The notes below the pieces were generated by a model that did not search any database, was not told the DNA's origin, and saw nothing but the letters and a program-made list of their open reading frames with translations. From G965215225 sp965215225 (lineage in GTDB: Bacteria > Pseudomonadota > Gammaproteobacteria > CBDBNL01 > JAAOII01), in the NCBI GenBank assembly GCA_965215225.1, contig OZ244039.1:248001-312000 (forward strand): a stretch of DNA of 64,000 bases. Reading direction: 5' to 3'. Position numbers and translations under genes: made by a program. Below are positions 35,991-47,900 of this stretch, one piece after another. How positions within the stretch are numbered: the stretch's first letter is position 1; each line of letters begins with the position of its first letter.

Positions 35991-38900
35991 ATGGATTGCC
36001 TACTAGATATAAATATAATGAGGGGGGTTGTCTTGGTAAGACAGTTAAGATTTCTCAAACCTTTTTTCACCATAGAGACAAATCAGAGCAGATATAGAGC
36101 CTATCTTTCGTTTCGCCTATTTCGCCCATTTCGCCTGTTTCGTTTATTCTATTTATTCCAGCTGATACTTTTGTTCCTATTGTCCGGCTGTCAAGGTGGA
36201 GGAAGCAACATAACCAGTGGCACATCAAGTCAACCGGCCAGGGTCAATATGACCTCAAGCGATTTCAATCTGTTCAGTCCGCTTATGACTGGAGGTGGGA
36301 TGTATCATTTGCTCATTGAGGTTAATGATGAGTTGCTTGATGGCTTACAAGCGGAATGTCTTTTTGATAACCAGACAGTCTCAGCGAGTATAGAAGCCAA
36401 TATGATAGACTGCCCATTGGAATTCCAAGAAGATGGTGTTCATACCATCAATTTGGCTGTGACTAGAGATGGTAGTGAGCCATATGTTTTGGCGGTGAAT
36501 ATCACTAGGGATACCCTGCCACCTGTGATTGACTTGTCTTCTTTGACTAGCTATGATAGCAATAGTTCTCAGATGTTGATAACAATAGAAGACCTCACCA
36601 ATGTTACGGCAAACTACAGTCTAGCTAAGGGGGCTGCAATATCCATGAGAAGGGAAGGTGATAGCTATGTCGTTGATTTACCCGATTCATTAGGGACGGG
36701 TCGTCATACTCTTGAGGTTCGGGCGGTGGATGCCCTAGGCAATGAAGCCACTGAGAGCGCCTCTTTTGTTTTGTTGGTTGATAGCCCGTCCCTCAATCTT
36801 ACCAGCGCGAATGTTACCAATGATATGTCCTATAGTTTAGAGGCGACCATAGATTCTGGCAGCTATGAAGGGGCATACACTGGGGCATGGTGCCTATTGA
36901 CTGGTCGGCAAATAGTCGCCAGTATAGATGCAGACAGATTGAGTTGTAATTTGGTTTTGGGCGATTTGCCAGATGGCAGTCATCTTATAAATGTGTCCTT
37001 ACAGGCGGCTTATCAGACGGGGGAGGATACTTATGATTATACTTTTAGTCTATTGAGGGATACGACTGGGCCAGAGATTGATCTATCTTCTTTGGCGCCC
37101 AGCTATGATGCACTAGGAGAAACTATTTTGGTAGGCATCAGTGATGCCCTGTCTGAGGTGGCGTCCGCGCATTATAGGTTTAATGGTGATGAGTTTCAGT
37201 CCTTAGTCAAGCAAGGGAATACCTATCCAGTTGCCTTATCGGACTCACTGGGGACTGGTCGTCATACTATTGAGATTCAAGCGGTGGATAGCTTAGGCAA
37301 TGAAGCCACTAAGAGTGCCTCTTTTGTTTTGTTGGTTGATAGCCCGACCCTAGATCTTACCAGTGAGAATGTGACCAATAGTCTGTCTTATAGCTTAGCG
37401 GCGACCATAGATTCTGGCAGCTATGAAGGGGAATATACTGGGGGATGGTGCCTATTAGCTGGTCGGCGAATAGTCGCCAGTATAGGTTCGGACAGTTTGA
37501 GTTGCAATTTGGCTTTGGGCGATTTGCCAGATGGCAGTCATCTTGTCGAGGTGTTCTTACAGACGGATGAAGACACCTATGATTATACCTTTAGTCTATT
37601 GAAGGATACGACTGGGCCAGAGATTGACCTGTCTTCTTTGGCGGCCAGCTATGATGGTGTAGAGGAGGCTATTTTGGTAGGCATCAGTGATGCTCTATCT
37701 GAGGTAGCGTCCGCGCATTATAGGTTTAATGGTGATGAGTTTCAGTCCTTAGTGAAGCAGGGGGATGCCTATTCAGCTGCCTTGTCGGACTCACTAGGGA
37801 CAGGTCGCCATAGCATTGAGGTTCGCGCCCTGGATAGCTTAGGCAATGAAGCCACTAAGAGCGCCTCTTTTGTTTTGTTGCGCGACCGCCCTACCCTAGA
37901 TCTTACCAGTGAGAATGTGACCAATAGTCTGTCTTATAGCTTAGCGGCGACCATAGATTCTGGTAGCTATGAAGGGGAATATACTGGGGGGTGGTGCCTA
38001 TTAGCTGGTCAGCGAATAGTCGCCAATATTAGTTCGGATGGTTTGAGTTGCAATTTAGCTTTGGCTTCATTGGCAGAAGGCAGCCATTTTGTCGAGGTAT
38101 CCTTACAGGCGGCTTATCAGACGGGGGAGGATACTTATGATTATACTTTTAGTCTATTGAAGGATACGACTGGGCCAGAGATTGACCTGTCTTCTTTGGC
38201 GGCCAGCTATGATGGTGTAGAGGAGGCTATTTTGGTAGGCATCAGTGATACTCTGTCTGAGGTGGCGTCCGCGCATTATAGGTTTAATGGTGATGAGTTT
38301 CAGTCCTTAGTGAAGCAAGGGGAGACCTATCCAGTTGCTTTGTCGGACTCACTGGCGACTGGTCGTCATAACATTGAGGTTCGCGCCGCGGATAGCCTAG
38401 GCAATGAAGCCACTAAGAGCGCCTCTTTTGTTTTGTTGGTTGATAGCCCGACCCTCAATCTTACTAGCGCGAATGCAACCAATCGAGGGGCCTATAGTTT
38501 AGAGGCGACCATAGATTCTGGCAGCTATGAAGGGGAATATACTGGGGGGTGGTGCCTATTAGCTAGTCAGCGAATAGTCGCCAATATTAGTTCGGATGGT
38601 TTGAGTTGCAATTTAGCTTTGGCTTCATTGGCAGATGGCAGTCATGATATAGAGGTATCCTTACAGGCGGCTTATCAGACGGGGGAGGATACTTATGATT
38701 ATACTTTTAGTCTCTTGAAGGATACGACTGGCCCAGAGATTGACCTATCTTCTTTGGCGCCCAGCTATGATGGCCTAGGGGAAGCCATCTCAGTAGGCAT
38801 CAGTGATACTCTGTCTGAGGTGGCGTCCGCCCATTATAGATTTGATGATGGTGAGCTGCAATCCTTAGTGAAGCAAGGGGAGACCTATCCAGCTGCCTTG

Positions 38901-41900
38901 TCGGACTCACTAGGGACAGGTCGCCATAGCATTGAGGTTCGGGCGGTGGATGTCCTAGGCAATGAAGCCACTGAGAGCGCTTCCTTTGTTTTGTCGGTTG
39001 ATAGCCCAACTCTCAATCTTACTAGCGCGAATGCAACCAATAGTGGGACCTATAGGTTAGCGGCGACCATAGATTCTGGCAGCTATGAAGGGGAATATAC
39101 TGGGGAGTGCCTATTGGCTGGTCGGCGAATAGTCGCCAATATTAGTTCGGATGGTTTGAGTTGCAATTTAGCTTTGGCTTCATTGGCAGAAGGCAGTCAT
39201 GATATAGAGGTATCCTTACAGGCGGCTTATCAGACGGGGGAGGATACTTATGATTATACTTTTAGTCTCTTGAAGGATACGACTGGCCCAGAGATTGACC
39301 TATCTTCTTTGGCGGCCAGCTATGATGGTGTAGAGGAGGCTATTTTGGTAGGCATCAGTGATACTCTATCTGAGGTAGCGTCCGCGCATTATAGGTTTAA
39401 TGGTGATGAGTTTCAGTCCTTAGTGAAGCAGGGGGATGCCTATTCAGCTGCCTTGTCGGACTCACTAGGGACAGGTCGCCATAGCATTGAGGTTCGCGCC
39501 GCGGATAGCCTAGGCAATGAAGCCACTAAGAGCGCCTCTTTTGTTTTGTTGGTTGATAGCCCGACTCTCAATCTTACTAGCGCGAATGCAACCAATAGTG
39601 GGACCTATAGGTTAGAGGCGACCATAGATTCTGGCAGCTATGAAGGGGAATATACTGGGGTCTGTCTATTAGCTAGTCAGCGAATAGTCGCCAATATTAG
39701 TTCGGATGGTTTGAGTTGCGATCTGGTCTTAGCTGGCTTGATGGATGGTCTATATATGGTAGAAGTATTATTGACAGCGACCGAATATGGAAGGACCTAT
39801 AGCTCTTCTATTCCGCTACTAAGAGATACCCAGCCGCCAACCATTTCCTTACCTCATTTGCAAGACCTATATCGTGGCGGAGATGTCAGTATCTTGATTC
39901 TAATTTCCGATAGGTTTTCTACCATAAAGAATGCTAGTTATAGGCTGGGTAGTGAGGCTGCCATCCCATTGACTGAGCAGGATCAAGGGCGGTATGAATT
40001 TAGCCTACCTCCTTTCATCGCCACCGGGCAGTATAGATTGGTGGTTCGGGCTGTAGATGAGCTGGGCAATGAGCAAACGGCAGAGGACTCCTTTGTGGTC
40101 TTACGTGATGACCCTCAACTTAACCTAACCAGCCCGGCCCTTAGCGCCAAGAGGACCTATAGATTGACAGCCGACCTAGACCCAGGCACCTATACAGGAG
40201 ATTACACCGCCAGCTGCCGGCTGGAAGGTGGGACGATTTCGGAAGGATCAGAAGAAGCGGAAGCATCGGAAGCAGAGGTGGCAGCCAATCGGCTCTCCTG
40301 TCCGCTGGTCTTTGATGTAGATGGTCCCTATAAGGCGATTGTGACACTAACCGCGGTCGATTTGGCGGAAGTTTATGGCTATATTTTCGACCTGGTGTAT
40401 GATAGCACACCTCCTTCGGTTGATCTGTCTGCTGTTGCCAGACAATATGATGGCAGTGAATCAGCCCAGCGGCTCACCATCACCGACAGCTACGCTGAGG
40501 TGACCACAGCCGACTGGCGTATCGGCCAGCTTGCCGCTGGGGTCTTGGCGCGCATTGGCACGAGCGATGAGTGGAGTTTTGTTATGCCCGTCTCTTCGTT
40601 GCCGACTGGCGCCCATAGCATTGAGTTTAATCTTAGCGATTCCTTAGGAAACTATCGGCTGTATATGCATGATTTTCTGGTTCTGAAAGACCGCCCGACT
40701 GTCCAGCTAACCAGTGCCGACCGAACCAACCTTAATAGCTATGACCTCAGGGCGCGTATAGATGCTGGCAGCTATCTGGGTACTTACACTGGCACATGCA
40801 ATCTGAACGGTGATTTAGGAGACGCCACCATCGTAAATAACCTTTTGTCATGCCAGCTAAATCTAGTTGGTTTAATCGATGGTGGCTATCCTTTGGCTAT
40901 TGTTTTAACGGCTGACTATGAGATTGACTATGAATATAGCCTTGTCTTCACAGTTGATAGAACCGCGCCCAGCATCCAGCTGCTAAATCTAGCGGAAGTC
41001 TATGGTGCCGACTATGACGGCCAAGTTGTTGAGGCGCTGATACTGGATAGTTCTGATATAAGCCGGGTTGATTATCAGCTGGATGATGGGACAATAGAAG
41101 TATTAACTGGGACAGATGACATCTATAGTTTTACTTTGCCGGCTTCATTGACAACCGGCCGACACTGGCTAACCTTGACCGCAACTGATAGCCTAGGTAA
41201 TAAGAATGTCATTCGGCGTCCTTTCTTGATTTTGCGTGATGCGCCTCGGCTTAGCCAAACCAGCCAACCCCTTACCAGGACTCACTATTATAATTTCACC
41301 GCGACCATAGACCCTGCTAGCTATCCAGGCGACTATAGTGGCAGCTGCTCAGTTGGGGGGCAAGCAGAAGTCGAAGCAACTATAGCTTCTAATCAACTTA
41401 GTTGCAATCTTGATTTGTGGTCTTTAGCCAATGGCGTCCAGCCCATTGAGGTTAACCTCACCGCAAATTATGACAGGAGCTATGATTTTGTGTTAAGGGT
41501 AGAGAAGGATGTGGATGTGGATAGAGACGATGATGGCTTGATTGAGGTTACCAATGCCATTGAACTAGATGAGGTTCGTTATCAATTAAATGGCAGTGGC
41601 AAGCGGACGGTGAAGGATATGCGGCTGAACATGGTTGGTTGCCCGCTAGGGGGCTGTAATGGTTATGAGCTGATAGACAATATTAGTTTGGCTGAGTTTC
41701 CTAATTGGCGACCTATAGGACAGGATGGGGGTGGCGCTATAGTAGGGCCGTTTGATATTGAGTGTTCAGGCGAGCCATTCAGCGGGATATTTGAAGGCAA
41801 TGGCAATAGGATAAGCGGACTAAGGATAGATAGGCCGACCGAAGGTTGTGTCGGGCTATTTGGTTCGATTAATCGCAGCGTCGTTCGTAATTTCAATCTA

Positions 41901-44900
41901 GCGGCGACTTCAATCAGAGGAGGTGATCTTGTGGGCAGTCTAGCTGGGAATATGAATTCGGTTGCCATTACCGATGTTGCGGTTGTTGTTCATCAGAACC
42001 TCAGTGGTTCGGATCATATAGGTGGTCTAGTGGGAAGAGCAGCTGGTGGCAGGATCGTCTCTTCTTCGGTAGCTGCCAGTCATAATATCAATGGTTCGGA
42101 TTATATAGGTGGTCTGGTGGGAAGCGCAGAAGGTGCTAGGATCCTCTCTTCTTATGCGGCTACTGATACTATTGCCGGTATAGACCATGTTGGCGGTCTA
42201 GTGGGTGATTTGATAAGGAGCAGCATCTATTATTCTTATGCTCTGTTTAATGAGGTGCGAGGCGACGCAATAGGGACAATAGGGAGGAGTGGTGGTGACG
42301 TGGGGGGACTAGTGGGGAATAGTGGATATTCTACCCTCATTGCTTCCTATGCTAAGGGTCATAGGGTCCAAGGAGTTCTTCGGGTAGGTGGTCTGGTGGG
42401 CAGTGCTAGCATAGATAAGGTGATTCATTCCACGGCCGCGATTGGTGAGATAAGAGGGGGAACTCAGATTGGCGGCTTAATCGGAAAGCTGTCTGAAAAT
42501 AGTTATCTGAGCAGCTCCTATGCGGTCACTAAGAAGATCTCAGCGGCTGGCAGCGTTTTTGGTCCTTTAATGGGAGACAGAGATAGTCCTCTTGGTCATA
42601 GGTTGACCCATTCCTATTGGGATAGGACAGCTGTTAATATTAGTAGAGATGAGAGTCTATTCGAATTACTAGGGATAACTATTGTTAATCTTGGGCTTGC
42701 GGAGTTTAATGCTCGTAATCGTCCTACTCCGAACTATTATGATGAGACAGCTCAGCGCAGCCAGGCACTAAGGTCCCCCGTGGACTATACTGGCATCTAT
42801 AGTCGTTGGGATCAAGCGGTAGATATAGATTTTACTCTTAGCAACTGGGCTAATGACTTGTTTACCGGGACTGATCCTATCACCAGATGGTGTGATACGA
42901 ATGCAGATGGTTCGATAGACGAAAGCGAGCGGCAGTTGGATAATCGGATTTGGGATTTTGGTGGCAGGCAGGACTATCCTAGGCTGCATTGCCCGCCCCA
43001 GCCGCCAGCATGGGTGGCGCAGAGGTTTCCTCTCCTATTTGAAGATACTGATGGAGATTTCATCGTTGACTATCTCGACCAATTTGCTGGGATTGAATGT
43101 TCAGAGCTGGCAGATTGCGATGGGGATGGGGTTAATGATGGGCTGGATCCCTTTCCAATGAATGCCAGCGAATGGGCGGATGAAGACAATGATGGGGTGG
43201 GTAGTAATACCGATATAGATGACGATGGCGATGGTTTGATTGAGATTGCCACGATGGACGAGCTGCATTGGGTGCGCTATCAACTGGATGGCAGTGGCAA
43301 GCGGCGGTCTTTGGAATCTCCTTTAGACCAGACAGGTTGTGGTGATGGGGAATCTACTAAGATATGCATAGGCTATGAATTGGTAACAAATATTAGTTTG
43401 GCTAGCCTTGATGAGGGATTTAGCTGGCAACCGCTGGGACATGATATAGACCCAAGCAGAGACGGTTGTCAAGGAGAAGGGCTTGGTGGCATGTTTGAAG
43501 GCAATGGCAATAGGATAACTGGGCTTGTCATTAACCGCCGAACCGAAGATTGTTTGGGCTTATTTGGTAATCTCGGATCCCTGGCACACGTTCGCAATCT
43601 CCATTTGGAAGTGGATAGAGTCAGCGGAGATGACTATGTAGGCGGCATGGCAGCCTATGGCTATGGCGCCAAGCTCCGTTCTTCTTCGGTTGTTTTTAAT
43701 ACTATTGAAGGAGATGGGGTTGTAGGAGGATTGATAGGATATGCTAGTAATATGGAATTGGCGGGTCTTACTTCAATAGGTAGGAATCTTAATGCCAGTT
43801 CCTCTAAGGTTGGTGGTCTGGTGGGAGAGGATGGGAATTCAGCTATTCACTCTTCTTCGGCGCGGGTCGATAGCATAAGGGGGGGAACAAATGTTGGTGG
43901 TCTGGTAGGAGAGGGCATAAACACAAGGGTTACTTCTTCTTTTAGTTTTGCCGGCTTAATTGATGGTGATGGAAAGGTTGGCGGCTTAGTGGGTTATACT
44001 GATGGTGCCAGGGTGATTGCTTCCTATGGGATCTCGGATTCTTTATCAGCTGATACTTGGACCTCATCTATGAGGGGAGGCAGCCTAGTGAGATCAAGTG
44101 GAGCTGGTGGTCTGATAGGGCGGGCAGTTCGCACTAATGTCGTCTATTCTTATGCTGTGGCTGGTAGTATATCTGGGACAGGAGATCATGTCAGTGGGTT
44201 GATAGGAGATGGCCATGGTCATAACAGCCTCATATTCAATTCCTATGCGGTTTCTGGTTCGTTAAGACAATCAAGTATTGCTCCTCTTATGAATGGTTTA
44301 GTGAAAGGTGGGTCTGCTGCCATAGCCAATTCTTATTGGGACAGCACTGTGAGTGGCATCTCAGGGTTGGCGGGGGATGATGCGGCTCAATCTACTAGCC
44401 AGTTGCAATCGCCCACAGGTTATAGTGGTGTTTATGAATCTTGGGATGACACTAATAATGGTGGGGTCTCGCCATGGTGTGATAAGAACCTCAATGGTCA
44501 GCTGGATTCTGATGAGAGACGGCCAGACAATCTCATTTGGAACTTCGGCAGCCGGACTCAATATCCAGCTATTAGATGCACGCCGGATGCCACTGTCTTA
44601 CAGCGTTCGGGCTGGCAGCTAAGCGGTGGCAAGCCAGTTATTAATGACAATGTTTTCGATTTAGATGGTGATACAGATGGGGACGGGGTAGAGGATAGTC
44701 GCGATCTTTTTCCGGGCGACCCGACTGAGAACTCGGATAAGGATGGAGACAACATAGGGGATAACAAGGATAACTGTCCGCTGATTGCCAATTTCGCTCA
44801 AGAGGATATGGATGGCGATGGTCATGGTGATCTTTGTGATACAGATAAGGATGGGGATGGTTATACCGACACTAGCGATAACTGTCCGTTCGACTTTAAT

Positions 44901-47900
44901 CCATCTCAACGAGACACTGATAGGGATGACCAAGCCGATGCCTGTGATCTGGATTTTGATGGCGATGGTTTAATCGAGATTGCCACCGCGGCTGAGCTAG
45001 ATGCGATTCGCTATCAATTAGATGGTACTGGTAGACGGACAGCCGAAGATATGCCCCTGAATAGGGCTGGCTGCCCAAGAGGAGGTTGTAGTGGTTATGA
45101 GTTGATAAGTCATATCAATTTAACCGATTATATTACAGCTCCTGAGGGATGGCAACCGATTGGAGGTGACACAAATAGGGATGAGGAAGGATGTCAGGGA
45201 GAGGGCTTTAGTTCAGTGTTTGAAGGCAATGGTCGAACTCTAAGCGGGCTGAGGATTGCTCGCCCAGCTGAGGACTGTGTTGGCTTGTTTGGTCATATCA
45301 AAGATGGGGAGCTGCGTAATCTTGAGGTGGAAGCGACTAATATCAGCGGGAAGAATAGGGTAGGTGTTTTGGCCGGCTTTGCTACCAGCGCGACAATTCT
45401 TGCGACGGATGTTTCATCAGCCAGACTGAGCGGCGAAGGAAGTTCGGTAGGCGGTCTGATTGGGCATCTTTCCACTGGCAGAATTGTTTCCACTTCTGCT
45501 GTGGTCAGTAGTCAGCTAGCTGGGGGTAATCAGGTTGGTGGCTTCATAGGGTATGGTCTTCTATCCACTATAAGACATTCTTCTGCTCTTAGCAACAATA
45601 TTGGCGGCCAAAATCAAGTGGGCGGACTGATTGGCAATAGCCAGAATATGAGAATCAGTCACTCCATGGCCTTTTTCAATGAGTTAAGCGGTGGAATTCA
45701 GTTAGGCGGTTTAATTGGCAGATGTTCTGCTCCTAGTGGTTCGCAGCTCATAGTTGCTTCGCTGGCTCGTTTTTCCTTAATAGACGGGGATAGTGATATA
45801 GGTGGTTTGATGGGAGATTGTGATGATACCCAAATTGTCTCTTCCATGGCTTCGGGGGTTGACCTAGTCGGCGGCCCTAGAGTTGGCGGTTTGGTGGGGA
45901 CAGCAGTCGGCATCACCCTAGCTTCGTCCTATACGGTTGTTTCCGATATCCAAGGCACCTCTGACACCAACGGGTTGATCGGGATCGGCGTCTCGCTTAG
46001 GATTGATGATTCCTATTGGGCTTTGCGGACCCTAGACCCGTCCTTGGATGCTTTTGGTAGAACCATCTTGGAGATACAATATCCTACCCAGTTCAGTGGT
46101 ATCTATGCCAGTTGGGATGACGGGGTGGACTTAAATCGTGATGGTAATGTGGAAGCCACGACGCGCTGGTGTGATACTAATCATGACGGTATCATAGGCT
46201 CTGGTGAGAAGAGGGCGGACAACCTTATCTGGAATCTGGGTCGGTCGGATGAATATCCAACCTTGAACTGCATACCTGAGATATCCCCGCGACAAAAAGA
46301 ACTCTTGCCTGAATTGTTTGGCGATAAGGATGGTGATGGCATCGCCAATGCTTTTGATATAGGGGCATTTGGTAGCCGCGACTGTAAGGATTATGCCGAT
46401 TGCGATGGCGATGGAGTAAATGATAATCTCGACGCTTTTCCAACTAACCCCAATGAACAGACTGATACAGATGGCGATATTGTCGGCGATAATCTGGATA
46501 ACTGCGCGAATGTTTTCAATCCGGATCAGCTGAATACGGATGGGGATCCTTATGGCGATGCCTGTGATGCGGATCGCGATGGCGATGGTTCTTCTCGAAG
46601 AGTGGATAATTGTCCTCTTTTGTATAATCCCAGCCAACGAAATAGGGATTCAGATGCCTATGGGGACGCTTGTGATCTTGATAGAGATGGCGATGGTTTA
46701 ATCGAGATTTTTACTGCTGCCGAGCTGAACGCGGTTCGTTATGAGCTGAATGCTAGCGGCCGCCGTCTTGCCCAGGATGGCCCCTTAGACACAGTCGGTT
46801 GTGGCAATGGGAGGGATGTTTTGGATTGCGACGGCTATGAGCTGGCTGCCGACATTGACCTGGCTGCTTATGCCGATGGGGATGGAGGAAAGGGATGGCA
46901 GCCGCTAGGATATGATGACGATAGCGAGACCGATGGTTGTCAGGGGACCAGCTTCAATCAGATTTTTGATGGCAACGACTTCACTATTCTCAATTTGCAT
47001 ATAGCAAGAGCGGAGGAAGACTGTGTTGGTTTGTTTGGCAGGCTTGGCGGCGATATCCGTAATCTGGCCCTAGCAAATGCGGATCTGGAGGGGAATGTAA
47101 GAGTGGGACTCTTGGCGGGTGAGGCAGATGAGGCTAGTATTACCACCATCACAATCGCCTCTTCAAGAGTTGATGGCGCGGGCGACTATGTGGGCGGGTT
47201 GGTAGGCAAGCTTTCCGCTGCCACAGTGGAGGCAGTCTTTGTTTCTGCTAATGTGAGTGGATGGAGCCGAGTAGGCGGGGTGATAGGCGAGAGTGCTGAT
47301 TCTAGTCTGAGCCATATGAGTTTTACTGGTGATGAGGTTGATGGAACAGTTAGTTATATAGGCGGTCTGGTGGGCTGGGCTCAAGAGACGGATATTATGG
47401 ATTCTATTGTCTTAGGCGCGCAGGTGGACGGGGTAAGTAAGATTGGTGGTGCAGTTGGCATACTGAGGCAAAGCAGTATGTTTGGCTCGGCTGCTCTTAC
47501 TAGCCAGGTAATCGGAAGCAGTACCGATGTAGGAGGTTTGATAGGCGAAGCCTGGCAGGTCACTCTTGCTAAGTCGGCCGCTTTCTCTGGAAGGATTAGT
47601 GGCACCAATAACATAGGTGGTTTGATAGGTAAGGGGCAAGATGTGAAGCTGTTCTTTTCCTTAGCGGTTTCCCATGAGATTTCTAGAACAGGTCGTGTTG
47701 GAGGATTAATAGGATTTGCCTCTGGCGGTAACAGGGACGATTCTTATTGGGATAGCATCGCCGGCTTGTCGAACGATGGGCATAGGAGAACTACTCAGGA
47801 GCTCCAATCCCCCACTGGCTATACTGGTATAGATAATATATATAATAATTGGGATAACCGCATAGACTTTGACAATGATGATGGCGACGGTCAAATCTAT

